Origin: Sphingomonas sp. | GTDB lineage: Bacteria > Pseudomonadota > Alphaproteobacteria > Sphingomonadales > Sphingomonadaceae | NCBI GenBank assembly: GCA_017304655.1 | Contig: JAFKLY010000010.1 | Span: 2,501 to 66,500, forward strand | Reading direction: 5' to 3' | Length of the DNA stretch: 64,000 bases | Made by a program: the position numbers and the translations under genes | The notes under the pieces: model-generated | The model's input: only the letters and a program-made list of their open reading frames with translations | The model's database searches: none | What the model was told of the DNA's origin: nothing | Shown: positions 19,804-28,525 of the stretch, in pieces | Position numbering within the stretch: the first letter of the stretch is position 1 | Layout: the number at the start of each line of letters is the position of its first letter

Positions 19804-19955
19804 GTAAATCTCTCCCTGTCAGTCGACTGTGTCGATCGGCTGTCTGCGCAACCTTGATGAAAACGCCCCGGCCGCCACGTTCCGCTGATGGACGGGCCGG
19901 AGATCGTATTTGCGCCGCCGAACGGAGCCGTCCGGCCCGATCAACGCATAAAAAC

Positions 19956-19971
19956 ATAGCTTGGTAGCTAT
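19956..19971. promoter_or_regulatory. Palindrome upstream of the TonB receptor, possible operator
   Basis: ATAGCT-TGGT-AGCTAT, a perfect 6-4-6 inverted repeat in an AT-rich patch about 150 bases upstream of the receptor start. It could be a regulator site. No regulator gene lies immediately beside it. Confidence 0.4.
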
Positions 19972-20037
19972 TCCGCGCGTAATGATTACCCGGCAAAGTT
20001 CTGAAAGGCAAGCCATCGGGCATGCCGGATGGCGCGA

Positions 20038-20922
20038 TCAGGCCGGAACGAATGGTTCCATGGTGCGCACGCCCAGCACATCAGCCAGCGGACGCCCGTC
20101 GCTCAGCCGGCGAAACATGCCATAGGCGACCCAGCGCGCCCGGCCGTCCACATTCGGCGCTCCCCTCCCGGCAAGATGATCGGCCAGGCGCAGGGTGCGC
20201 GTATCAATGGAGATACGGGTGAGGCCGGTGCGGTTGGGCACGCCGACATGCGCATGCTGGGCGGAAAAGGCGATGATTTCCCCCGGCGCGATCACCACCG
20301 GCTCGCCGGACGCAGGGTCGATCGATTCGGTCGGGCGCGGCGTCATCGCCCGGCGCGGCGCGTCCGGCGGCGCCGCCCGGTTGTGCGCCATCAGCGCCGC
20401 CAGGTCGAAGTCCGCGCTGTCGTTGGGGATCGGCCGATCAAATAGGTCCGGCAGGAAGGCGAAGCTCCGCCCCGCCGTGATCGGATAGATCGGCGCCCAC
20501 CAGTTGACTTGCGCATAGAGGTTCGTGCCCCAGCTATCGCGATGGAAGCCCACCGTCGCGGTGCTTCGCGCGTCATGCGGCCCGCCGTCATCGGGAATGG
20601 GCGGCTGGAAGCGCAGGATCAGCCGGTCGCGCGCCGTTTCGCCCGCATCAAGTCCCACCGCCTCGAACAGCGCCTGCCACAAGCGCTTGGCTTCCGGATG
20701 GTTTGAATAGGCCCGCTGCACCTCGGACAGGCGCTCGGCCAGCCCCTGCCGATCGAACCGCTCATGCACGCGCACCGGCTCGGGGCCGAGCGCCTCCTCG
20801 ACGAAGCCGCGCGTGAACGCCACGATCTGGGCCATCTCCGGCAGAGTGGCGAACCGCACGATCGCGCCCCGGTAGAGCGCGTCGTGCAGGGCATCGACGC
20901 CGGAGGGCGGCGTGCTGAACAT
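20038..20922 (-). CDS. Probable Fe(II)/2-oxoglutarate-type dioxygenase
   Basis: 294 residues. The metal motif HxD is seen as His127-Arg-Asp129 in GFHRDSWGTNLYAQVNWW. A distal histidine lies in AFSAQHAHVGVPNRTG (223 or 225), and a 2-oxoglutarate-binding arginine follows in TRISIDTRTL. The arrangement fits the phytanoyl-CoA dioxygenase-like cupin superfamily; I do not recognise a specific subfamily, and substrate is unknown. Its ATG overlaps the stop of the aldo/keto reductase by one base (TGATG), so translation is coupled and the two probably act in one pathway. A receptor gene follows downstream on the same strand. Confidence 0.65.
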   Translation of the reverse strand: MFSTPPSGVDALHDALYRGAIVRFATLPEMAQIVAFTRGFVEEALGPEPVRVHERFDRQGLAERLSEVQRAYSNHPEAKRLWQALFEAVGLDAGETARDRLILRFQPPIPDDGGPHDARSTATVGFHRDSWGTNLYAQVNWWAPIYPITAGRSFAFLPDLFDRPIPNDSADFDLAALMAHNRAAPPDAPRRAMTPRPTESIDPASGEPVVIAPGEIIAFSAQHAHVGVPNRTGLTRISIDTRTLRLADHLAGRGAPNVDGRARWVAYGMFRRLSDGRPLADVLGVRTMEPFVPA

Positions 20923-21926
20923 CAGCGGGTCTGCCGGCCCTCAATGGGGTAGGCCGGATCGGTATAGCCCGGGGTGGAGGCATGACCCGGCGGCACCAGC
21001 GCATCGATGAAAGCCTCATCCTCCGGCCCGATCTGCACGTCCAGCGCAGGCAGATAGCCGTCCCATTGCTCTTCGGTCCGCGGGCCGACGATGGCCGAAC
21101 TGATAAAGCGGTTCCGCAGCACCCAGGCGATGGCGAAGGCGATGGTGCTCACGCCCTTCTCCGCCGCGCGCTGCGCGACCGCCTGCGCGATGTCGACCGA
21201 TTCGGCGCGCCACTCGGTCTGCTTGATGCGCACGTCGCCGCGCGCGAGGCGCGATCCCTCAGGCGGCGGCGCATCCTTGGCATATTTGCCGGAGAGCACG
21301 CCGCGCGCGAGCGGGCTGTAGGGCACAACGCCCAGCCCATAATGGCCGGCAGCGGGCAACTGCTCCACTTCGCTCAGGCGATCGACCATATTGTAGAGCG
21401 GCTGGCTCGCCACCGGCCGGTCCATGTTCAGCGCATCCGCCGCGCGGCAGACCTCGGCGATGCGCCAGCCCTTGAAGTTGGACACGCCATAATAGCGCAG
21501 CTTGCCCTGCGCGATCAGGTCGTCGATCGCGCGCAAGCCTTCCTCGAACGGGGCGTCCACGTCTGCCTTATGGAAATAGAGCAGGTCGATATAATCGGTG
21601 CCAAGCTTGCGCAGGCTGTTCTCGACATCTTCCATGATCCACTTGCGCGACTGGCCGCCATGATTGGGGCCGGTGCCGAGCGGATGACCGAACTTGGTCG
21701 CCAGCACCCAATGGTGGCGCTGGTCCCTGATCGACCGACCGACCACCTCCTCCGACTGGCCATTGTTGTAGCCGTCCGCCGTATCGATGAAATTCACGCC
21801 CTGATCGCGGGCCTTGTCGATGATGCGCTTGGACGTCGGTTCGTCCGTCGCGCCGCCGAACATCATGGCGCCCAGACAGAGCGGCGAAACCTTGAGGGCG
21901 CTGCGGCCCAGATAGCGATAGTCCAT
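20922..21926 (-). CDS. Aldo/keto reductase
   Basis: 334 residues, NADP(H)-dependent aldo/keto reductase barrel. The catalytic tetrad is visible as Asp48 and Tyr53 (IDTADGYNNGQSEE), Lys78 (VLATKFGHP) and His119 (DLLYFHKAD), with late cofactor-binding segment SSAIVGPRTEEQWD. It reduces carbonyls or oxidises alcohols; substrate not predictable. The start at MDYRYLGRSALKVSPL follows GAGGAAC; longer in-frame sequence upstream is not conserved. It is divergent from the IlvD/Edd dehydratase across about 140 bases and coupled to the oxygenase gene. Confidence 0.9.
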   Translation of the reverse strand: MDYRYLGRSALKVSPLCLGAMMFGGATDEPTSKRIIDKARDQGVNFIDTADGYNNGQSEEVVGRSIRDQRHHWVLATKFGHPLGTGPNHGGQSRKWIMEDVENSLRKLGTDYIDLLYFHKADVDAPFEEGLRAIDDLIAQGKLRYYGVSNFKGWRIAEVCRAADALNMDRPVASQPLYNMVDRLSEVEQLPAAGHYGLGVVPYSPLARGVLSGKYAKDAPPPEGSRLARGDVRIKQTEWRAESVDIAQAVAQRAAEKGVSTIAFAIAWVLRNRFISSAIVGPRTEEQWDGYLPALDVQIGPEDEAFIDALVPPGHASTPGYTDPAYPIEGRQTR

Positions 21927-22067
21927 GATCAGGCGTTCCTCATCCGTCCGTTCTTGATGCCTTGCCGCGCCCATCGGGTCCACGCCCGACAGCGGAATTC
22001 GCAAGACGCGAAATAGATATCATGCTAATGATTCTTGCACCAGACTTCAGGAGAGGAGACGGACATC

Positions 22068-23726
22068 ATGGTCCAATTGCGCAGTCTCGCCGCCGATTCC
22101 CCTTCGCGCCGCTCGCACTGGTATGCGCTCGGCCTGTCCGAGGAGGATATGCTCAAGCCCAAGATCGCTGTCGTCAACAGCTCCTCGGAACTGGCAGTCT
22201 GTTACGCACATCTCGATGGTATCGCCAAGATCGTGAAGGAAGCCGTGTGCGCCGCCGGTGGCGTGCCCTTCGAAGTGCGCACCACGGCTCCATCGGATTT
22301 CATCACCGGCGCCGGCCGATCGGGCAGCTACATTCTGTCTGCGCGCGATCTCGTCACCAACGACATCGAGGCGCAGGTCGAAGCCGCGATGCTCGACGGC
22401 ATGATCTGCCTCACCTCCTGCGACAAGACGCCACCGGGCCATATGATGGCGGCGGGACGCCTCAACATCCCCACGATCCTCGTCATTGGCGGCTATCAGG
22501 CCTCCGGCATGATCGGCAACGAGCATGTCGATCTGGAAGACCTCTGGTCGGGCTCGATCGGCACGCGCTTCGGCAAGCCTTATCCGCATGACGAGCAGGA
22601 AATGATCCGCCAGGCCGTGCGCGGTCCCGGCGTCTGCGCGGGCATGGCGACGGCCAACACCATGCATTGCGTGGTCGAGGCGCTGGGCCTCAGCCTGCCC
22701 GGCTCCGCCCCGGTGCGCGCCAATAGCGAGAAGATGATCGACGCAGCCCGCCGCTCCGGCGCCCGCATCGTCGAAATGGTCAATGAGGGCCTGACGCCGC
22801 GCCATATCCTGACGCCTGCCGCCTTCCGCAACGCCGTCGCCACCGTGCTCGCCGTCTCCGGCTCGATCAACGCGATCAAGCACCTCCAGGCCGTTGCAGT
22901 CGAGGCAGGGGTGGATGTCGACATCTTCGCCATGTGGGACGAGGTTGGCCGCACGGTGCCGGTGCTTTCCGCTGTCCGCCCCAATGGCGAGGTGCGCATC
23001 GAGCAATTCGAGGATGCCGGCGGCGCGGCGGCCATCCTCAAGCAGCTCGCGCCGTTGATCGACACCGGCGCGCTCACTTGCACGGGCAAGACGCTGGCCG
23101 AGAATCTGGAGGGGCTGAGCGTCGTCAATCCCGATATCATCCGTCCGCTGGACCGGCCGATTTCGGATGGCCCGTCCATCGCTATCCTCAAGGGATCGCT
23201 CGCGCCGGAAAGCGCGGTGGTGAAGCTCGGCATCCGCGACGGCACCCGGCCGGAACATTTCGAAGGCCCGGCCCGCGTGTTCGACAGCACGCCCCTCGCG
23301 CTGGACGCCATCGAGAAGAAAGAGATCAAGGCCGGCGACGTGCTCATCCTGCGCGGCCAGGGCCTCAAGGGCGGGCCGGCCATGGGCGGCGGCGGCTCCA
23401 TCGTGCTGTTCGCCATCGACGCGGCGGGCATCGCGCGCGAGACGGCTTTCATCACCGACGGCCAGCTTTCGGGCCTCTGCCTCAAGGGGCTGACCGTGGC
23501 AGAGGTCGCGCCGGAAGCGGCGGTGGGCGGGCCGATCGGCCTCGTCCATGACGGCGACCTGATCCGCATCGACGTCGCCAGTCGCTCGATCGAGCTGCTG
23601 GTCGACCCCGCTGTGCTGGCGGCACGTCAGGGCGAGGCACAAGGACCGAAGAAGGCGGAAGGGTATCTGGGCATCTATCAGCGCGACGTGCAGCCCATGT
23701 CGACCGGCGCCGTTCTCGTCGACTGA
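22068..23726 (+). CDS. IlvD/Edd-family dehydratase
   Basis: 552 residues. Dehydrates a dihydroxy acid or sugar acid using an iron-sulfur cluster. Three cysteines fit the [2Fe-2S] type: Cys45 (ELAVCYAHLDG), Cys118 (LTSCDKTPPGHMMA) and Cys190 (GPGVCAGMATANTM). C-terminal family segments are GPAMGGGGSIVLFAI and TDGQLSGLCLKGLTVAEVAPEAAVGGPIG. The context of oxidoreductases and receptors favours a catabolic sugar-acid or aldonate-type dehydratase over the housekeeping isoleucine/valine enzyme, but the substrate is not decided by sequence. The start MVQLRSLAADSP follows AGGAGAGGAGACGG. Confidence 0.88.
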   Translation: MVQLRSLAADSPSRRSHWYALGLSEEDMLKPKIAVVNSSSELAVCYAHLDGIAKIVKEAVCAAGGVPFEVRTTAPSDFITGAGRSGSYILSARDLVTNDIEAQVEAAMLDGMICLTSCDKTPPGHMMAAGRLNIPTILVIGGYQASGMIGNEHVDLEDLWSGSIGTRFGKPYPHDEQEMIRQAVRGPGVCAGMATANTMHCVVEALGLSLPGSAPVRANSEKMIDAARRSGARIVEMVNEGLTPRHILTPAAFRNAVATVLAVSGSINAIKHLQAVAVEAGVDVDIFAMWDEVGRTVPVLSAVRPNGEVRIEQFEDAGGAAAILKQLAPLIDTGALTCTGKTLAENLEGLSVVNPDIIRPLDRPISDGPSIAILKGSLAPESAVVKLGIRDGTRPEHFEGPARVFDSTPLALDAIEKKEIKAGDVLILRGQGLKGGPAMGGGGSIVLFAIDAAGIARETAFITDGQLSGLCLKGLTVAEVAPEAAVGGPIGLVHDGDLIRIDVASRSIELLVDPAVLAARQGEAQGPKKAEGYLGIYQRDVQPMSTGAVLVD

Positions 23727-23861
23727 ACGTGGCGCGACAGACGGCAGGTTCGTTCTGAACCAAGAGGTGGTTCCGGGCGGTCCATTTCCGCTTAGCCCGG
23801 CACGCCCTAAAGTCCCACCATCGCAGGCGCACGGCCGATGCGCCCGATGGAGGGGATAGCC

Positions 23862-24404
23862 GTGACCGTGAAAGCCCTGATAGCCGTTGCGCTGTTCGCT
23901 CTCCCCATCACCGCGCAGGCTCAGCCGAAGGCGGGCGCGATCGAAGCGCGGCTGGAGCGGGTCGAGGCCGACCTAGCGATTCGCCGAGTTCTGGTCGATT
24001 ATGCCGCCTTCCTCGATGGGCGCGACTATACGCGCTACGCCGGGCTGTTCACCGCCGACGGGGAATGGCGCAATGGAACCGGCAGCCACAAGGGTCGGCC
24101 AGCGATCCGCGCGATGCTGGCGACTGTGCTGGGACCGGAAGGCACCGAGAACAAGGCCAATTACCACCTCGTCAGCAATCCGCAGATCGACGTGACCGGT
24201 ACCACGGCGACCGCCACATCGCGCTATCTCTTCGTGATGCGCGGGCCCGGCGGGCAGCCCCGCCCTTCGCTCGCCGGCGTCTATCGCGACGATCTGGTGC
24301 GCATCGACGGGCGCTGGATGATCCGGCGCCGCGTCGCCAGCGACATCATGCCGACGCCCGAGGAATGGGCGACGTTCATCGCCGCACAGCAGAGCAAACC
24401 ATGA
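23862..24404 (+). CDS. Exported NTF2-like (SnoaL) protein, first of three
   Basis: 180 residues. A signal peptide (TVKALIAVALFALPITAQAQ) is followed by a SnoaL/NTF2-like alpha+beta cone: IEARLERVEADLAIRRVLVDYAAFLDGRDYTRYAGLF, then GEWRNGTGSHKGRPAIRAML and a C-terminal sheet ending RRRVASDIMPTPEEW. The fold serves in cofactor-free lyases, isomerases and hydrolases. The start is GTG at 23862 because GGAGGGG lies six bases upstream; an ATG at 23838 is the alternative. Its stop overlaps the next start as ATGA. Confidence 0.85.
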   Translation: MTVKALIAVALFALPITAQAQPKAGAIEARLERVEADLAIRRVLVDYAAFLDGRDYTRYAGLFTADGEWRNGTGSHKGRPAIRAMLATVLGPEGTENKANYHLVSNPQIDVTGTTATATSRYLFVMRGPGGQPRPSLAGVYRDDLVRIDGRWMIRRRVASDIMPTPEEWATFIAAQQSKP

Positions 24405-24994
24405 GGCGCCCCATGACCGAACACCGCATTTCGCCGATCCGTCTCCTCGCGGCCGGGCTGGCCCTCGCCGCGCCGGCGCTCGCGAGCGCGCAGGCGCCCA
24501 AGGCGTCCCCCACGCGCCTGTCGCTTGAGCAGCGGCTCCAGCGTGTCGAGGACGAGCTCGCCATCCGCCGAATCATCGTCGACTATTCCGCAACGCAGGA
24601 CGCGCGCGATTATGCGGGCTACGCCAATCTGTTCGCGCGCGAAGGCGAATGGGTGAACGGCAAGACCGTCCACAAGGGCCGGGACGCGATCTACAAGATG
24701 CTGGTCGAGCTTTACGGCCAGCCTCCGGCCGGTTTCGTCAATAAGGAGAGCTACCACATCTCCTCCAACGTGCAGGTGGATGTGCAAGGCGACCGGGCGA
24801 CGGCGCGCTCGCGCCATCTGCTGATCTGGCGTGGCCCCAACGGCGAGCCGCAGCCCGCGCTCGCCGGCCGCTATGAGGACGACTATATTCGCGAAGACGG
24901 GCAGTGGAAGATCCTGCGCCGGGTCGACTATCCGGTGATGCCGACGCCGCAGGAATGGATGAAGCAGATCCAGGCGCGCAGGCCCAAGCCATGA
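24401..24994 (+). CDS. Exported NTF2-like (SnoaL) protein, second of three
   Basis: 197 residues. Signal peptide (ISPIRLLAAGLALAAPALASAQ) then an NTF2-like domain parallel to the first gene: LEQRLQRVEDELAIRRIIVDYSATQDARDYAGYANLF, GEWVNGKTVHKGRDAIYKML, and a closing RRVDYPVMPTPQEW. The shared phrases show tandem duplication. The start overlaps the previous stop (ATGA at 24401-24404); ATG 24413 is also possible. Its own stop overlaps the third gene in the same way. Confidence 0.85.
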   Translation: MRRPMTEHRISPIRLLAAGLALAAPALASAQAPKASPTRLSLEQRLQRVEDELAIRRIIVDYSATQDARDYAGYANLFAREGEWVNGKTVHKGRDAIYKMLVELYGQPPAGFVNKESYHISSNVQVDVQGDRATARSRHLLIWRGPNGEPQPALAGRYEDDYIREDGQWKILRRVDYPVMPTPQEWMKQIQARRPKP

Positions 24995-25488
24995 GCAAGC
25001 AGCTTCGGCTGGCGGCGCTGGCGGCGCTTGCCACCTGTGCAACGATCCCAGCGCAGGCCCAGCGTAACGAAGCGGCTGATCGCGTCGCCATCCATGCCCT
25101 GCTCACCGCTTATGGCAGCACGCTCGACGCGGGCGATTTCGAGGGTTTCGGCAAGCTGTTCGGCAAAAGCGGCGTCTATGTGACCGGCGGCCGCGAGGCG
25201 AAGGGGCCGGACGCGGCCGCCAACATGCGCAGGGTGTTCGCGGCCAATCCCATGGGTCTGCCCGATCCCAAATTTCATATCTTCTTCAACGAAGTGGTGA
25301 CCTTCGACGGGCCGGACACGGCGCAGGCGACATCCATGTCCTTCTATGTCGCGCCGGACGCGAACAACCGCCCGGCCCCGGTTCTGATGGCCCGCTATGA
25401 GGACCAGCTTGTCCGCGAAGACGGCCACTGGGTCTTCGCGCGGCGCGTCGTCAGGAGCCTCATCCCCGCCCCTCGGCCGGCGCAATAA
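24991..25488 (+). CDS. Exported NTF2-like (SnoaL) protein, third of three
   Basis: 165 residues. Signal peptide (KQLRLAALAALATCATIPAQAQ) and a more diverged NTF2-like domain: ADRVAIHALLTAYGSTLDAGDFEGFGKLF, then GVYVTGGREAKGPDAAANM, HIFFNEVVTF and a final YEDQLVREDGHWVFARRVVRS. It is shorter than its two neighbours and lacks their C-terminal PTPxEW motif. ATGA overlap with the second gene indicates coupled translation, so all three proteins are likely made together and act in the periplasm. Confidence 0.82.
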   Translation: MSKQLRLAALAALATCATIPAQAQRNEAADRVAIHALLTAYGSTLDAGDFEGFGKLFGKSGVYVTGGREAKGPDAAANMRRVFAANPMGLPDPKFHIFFNEVVTFDGPDTAQATSMSFYVAPDANNRPAPVLMARYEDQLVREDGHWVFARRVVRSLIPAPRPAQ

Positions 25489-25580
25489 GCGATCACTCCG
25501 GCGCATTTCCGGCACGCCAGGGCGCCAGACAAGCTGCGGTTCCGCCCGGCCAAGCAAAACTACCTAACAAGCTTATTGTC

Positions 25581-25598
25581 AATTCAAGTGATTGAATT
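25581..25598 (+). promoter_or_regulatory. Palindromic operator candidate before the DUF2292 gene
   Basis: AATTCAA-GTGA-TTGAATT is a perfect 7-4-7 inverted repeat in a strikingly AT-rich stretch, 52 bases upstream of the DUF2292 start. It is a good candidate for a dimeric regulator site controlling this gene and the following receptor. The cognate regulator is unknown. Confidence 0.55.
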
Positions 25599-25649
25599 AA
25601 GTTTCTGTCCCGGACGACGGCATGAGTCTACCGTCGACGAGGAGGACCC

Positions 25650-25829
25650 ATGTCGCAGTCATCACCACCATCATCTGCCCGACCGGAGCGGGATGAGGTC
25701 CATGCGCAGGCACTGACGCTGGTGCGTCAGGCGCTCGGCCGGCTGAAGTTCGGCGCCGTCCATCTGACCGTCCATGAAGGACGGCTCGTCCAGATCGAAG
25801 TCACGGAAAAGACGCGCCTGAGCGCCTGA
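25650..25829 (+). CDS. YezD-like DUF2292 mini-protein
   Basis: 59 residues, preceded by GAGGAGGACCC. After a Ser/Pro-rich start, the conserved DUF2292 core is EVHAQALTLVRQALGRLKFG, then AVHLTVHEGRLVQIEVTEKTRL. The family (YezD) is small, of unknown activity, and often lies near sulfur-assimilation or sulfur-source uptake genes. Here it precedes a TonB receptor by 117 bases. The palindrome at 25581-25598 may regulate both genes. Confidence 0.85.
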   Translation: MSQSSPPSSARPERDEVHAQALTLVRQALGRLKFGAVHLTVHEGRLVQIEVTEKTRLSA

Positions 25830-25946
25830 GCGCGGCGCCTCCCACCATCACAGCATTTCCCTCGGGCCATGCCCGAAGGCTCTCAGCGCGATGTTGACCG
25901 GACCACCGGAGGCATCCCTTCACATCACGATAAGGGGATATCTCTC

Positions 25947-28436
25947 ATGGCCCGCAGGTCCATTCTCTCGACGAGCGCGCTTGCCGCAGCGCTTCTGTTC
26001 CACCTTCCCGCCCTGGCGCAGGACGCCGCGCCACCGCAGGACGACCCCTCCGTTCCGCAGGCCGATTCAGGCCAGGGCGAGATCGTCGTGACCGCGCGCC
26101 GCCGCGCCGAAAATGTACAGGACGTGCCGGTCTCCCTCTCCGTGGTTTCCGCCGCGACGCTGGACGCGACGGGCGCCTTCAACGCCCAGAGACTGACTCA
26201 ACTCCAGCCGACGCTGCAATTCTACAGCCAGAATCCGCGCAACACCTTCATCAACATCCGCGGCATCGGCGCACCGTTTGGCCTGACCAATGACGGGTTC
26301 GAGCAAGGCGTCGGCATCTACATCGACGACGTCTATTACAACCGCATCGCTTCCGCGACGCTCGACTTCGTGGATGTCGACCAGATCGTCACCCTGCGTG
26401 GCCCGCAAGGCACGCTCTACGGCAAGAACACGACGGCCGGCGCCATCAACATCACCACCAGCCCGCCGAGCTTCGACTTTCAGGGCAAGGCCGAGGTCTC
26501 GATCGGCAACCTGAACTTCAAGCAGAGCAAGGTCTCGGTCTCAGGCCCGCTCTCCGAGACGGTAGCGGCGCGCATCAGCCTTTCGTCGACGAGCCGCCGG
26601 GGCACCCTGTTCGACACGTTCAGCAACACGTGGATCCAGTCGCAGGACAATATCGGCGTGCGCGGATCGGTGTTGTGGAAAGCGACGCCGGACCTCAACA
26701 TCACCGTTTCCGGCGACTGGAACCTGCAGGACCCGATCTGCTGTGCCTTCGCTTATGGCAGCTATGGCCCGACCCAGCGCGCCGCCAACCGGCAATATCC
26801 GGCGCTGATCTCTTATTTCCCCGGCTACAAGGTCCCAAGCACCAACCCCTATGACCGGCTGACCGACGCCGATGCCGCTCTCTCCGCGCGCAACGAAATC
26901 GGCGGCGCGGCGATCCGGGCGGTCTGGGACGTGGATGACAGCAGCACGCTGACCTCCATTACCGCCTGGCGCTTCTGGAACTGGGCTCCGGCGAACGACC
27001 GCGACTATACCGGGCTGCAGGTCTATACGAAGGTGAACAACCCGACCCGTCAGGATCAATATTCGCAGGAGTTCCGCTTCAACCACGAGAGCCGCCATTT
27101 CGACTTCGTGGTCGGCCTGTTCGGCTTCTACCAGAAGATCAAGACCAGCGGCATCCAGCAGACCGGCAAGGACGCCAGCAAGTGGCTGCTCAACCCGACC
27201 AGCGCGCTGTCGAACAACCCCGCCGTGCTCAACAATGTGGTGGCGATCAACGACATCCGCCTGAAGAACACCAGCCTGGCGCTCTACGGCAAGCTGAACT
27301 GGAAGGTGACCGACCGCTTCACCGTCTCGCCCGGCATCCGCATCAACTATGACAAGAAGGACGGCCTGTATGACTCGGTCGTCACTGGCACGGCGTCGGA
27401 CGGAACGCGGCAGATCGTCTCGGCCGTGCCCGGTTCACCCTATTACAGCGACCCGTGGACAGCGGCGCAGCGCGGCATCCAGGCGTCCCAATTCTTCAAG
27501 CCGCAGTTCAGCGCTTGGAACCTCTCCTACGACATCAACCTGAACTACAAGGTCGCCGAGGACGTGAACCTGTATGCGACCTACGCGCGCGCCTTCAAGA
27601 CGGGCGGCATCAACCTGAACGGCGTGCCGGCGGACAGCAGTGGCGCGCCGATCCTCGCGGCTTCCACCATCAAGCCGGAGAAAGTCGATCACTTCGAGGC
27701 CGGCATCAAGACCCAGTTCTGGGACCGCCGCGCCACGCTGAACCTCAACGGCTTCTGGACCGAGATCAAGGATTTCCAGGCCAATGTGAGCAACGGCCAG
27801 TTCGGCACGGTGCGCGGCTATCTGGCCAATGCCGAGCGCGTGCGCAGCCGCGGCATCGAGGGCGAGTTCTCGATTCGCCCGAGCGAGCGCTTCAACGCTT
27901 ATGCGAACGGCGCCTATACGGATGCGACCTTCGCCAAGTTCTGCGACGCGCCGCCGCCGCCCGAGCTTGCCGGTGGCAGCACGACCCTCGCCGCGACGGG
28001 CGCCTGCACCTATGCCGGCACGCCAAGCGCACCGGGCACGCCGGGTGGCACCAGCCCGCCGTTCGTCGACATCTCCGGATCGGTGCTCCCAGGCGTGTCG
28101 AAATGGGCCTTCTCCTGGGGCGCCGAGGCCAATGTGCCGAGCACGGTGTTCGAGAAGGAAGGGCAGTTCTATCTGGGCTATGATGGCAGCTACCGGTCGA
28201 GCTGGTCCTCCAACCCCTCGCCGTCCATCTACACCTGGGTGAAGGGCTATGCGCTGCACAACTTCCGTGGCGGCTTCCGCACCGGCAGCTTCGATGCGTT
28301 CTTCTGGGTGCGTAATGCCTTCAACAAGAACTATATCGACCTGCTGCTCGCCGGCACCGGCGGCAACACCGGCCTCATCGCCGCGCAAGTAGGCGACCCG
28401 CGCACCTTCGGCGGCACGGTCAAGCTGTCCTTCTGA
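25947..28436 (+). CDS. TonB-dependent receptor, probable aromatic or organic-sulfur uptake
   Basis: 829 residues. Signal peptide (RRSILSTSALAAALLFHLPALAQ), TonB box GEIVVTARRRAENVQDVPVSLSV, plug with LRGPQGTLYGKNTTAGAINI, and a barrel ending PRTFGGTVKLSF. The QDVPVSLS plug wording is the large sphingomonad receptor class used for diverse organic substrates. The start MARRSIL follows AAGGGG at good spacing; upstream in-frame sequence is not conserved. Neighbours are DUF2292 (upstream) and a convergent lignostilbene dioxygenase, so an aromatic or sulfur-bearing substrate is plausible inference. Confidence 0.92.
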   Translation: MARRSILSTSALAAALLFHLPALAQDAAPPQDDPSVPQADSGQGEIVVTARRRAENVQDVPVSLSVVSAATLDATGAFNAQRLTQLQPTLQFYSQNPRNTFINIRGIGAPFGLTNDGFEQGVGIYIDDVYYNRIASATLDFVDVDQIVTLRGPQGTLYGKNTTAGAINITTSPPSFDFQGKAEVSIGNLNFKQSKVSVSGPLSETVAARISLSSTSRRGTLFDTFSNTWIQSQDNIGVRGSVLWKATPDLNITVSGDWNLQDPICCAFAYGSYGPTQRAANRQYPALISYFPGYKVPSTNPYDRLTDADAALSARNEIGGAAIRAVWDVDDSSTLTSITAWRFWNWAPANDRDYTGLQVYTKVNNPTRQDQYSQEFRFNHESRHFDFVVGLFGFYQKIKTSGIQQTGKDASKWLLNPTSALSNNPAVLNNVVAINDIRLKNTSLALYGKLNWKVTDRFTVSPGIRINYDKKDGLYDSVVTGTASDGTRQIVSAVPGSPYYSDPWTAAQRGIQASQFFKPQFSAWNLSYDINLNYKVAEDVNLYATYARAFKTGGINLNGVPADSSGAPILAASTIKPEKVDHFEAGIKTQFWDRRATLNLNGFWTEIKDFQANVSNGQFGTVRGYLANAERVRSRGIEGEFSIRPSERFNAYANGAYTDATFAKFCDAPPPPELAGGSTTLAATGACTYAGTPSAPGTPGGTSPPFVDISGSVLPGVSKWAFSWGAEANVPSTVFEKEGQFYLGYDGSYRSSWSSNPSPSIYTWVKGYALHNFRGGFRTGSFDAFFWVRNAFNKNYIDLLLAGTGGNTGLIAAQVGDPRTFGGTVKLSF

Positions 28437-28467
28437 TCTGCGCCTGATCGCAGCACTGGCGCACGAG

Positions 28468-28501
28468 ACAGGGGTCACCGCCGACAGGCCGTGGCCCCTG
28501 T
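28468..28501. terminator. Bidirectional terminator between receptor and dioxygenase
   Basis: An 11-bp stem, ACAGGGGTCAC (28468-28478) and GTGGCCCCTGT (28491-28501), with one G-T pair, lies between the convergent receptor and dioxygenase genes and is followed rightward by TT. Confidence 0.65.
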
Positions 28502-28525
28502 TTCACGTCTGACTCACGTCTGCGC

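Noticed and set aside
17182..19857. 891-codon open frame antisense to the large TonB receptor
   Set aside because: The receptor is clearly coding with signal peptide, plug and barrel; the antisense product is repetitive His/Arg/Gly-rich sequence typical of a shadow.
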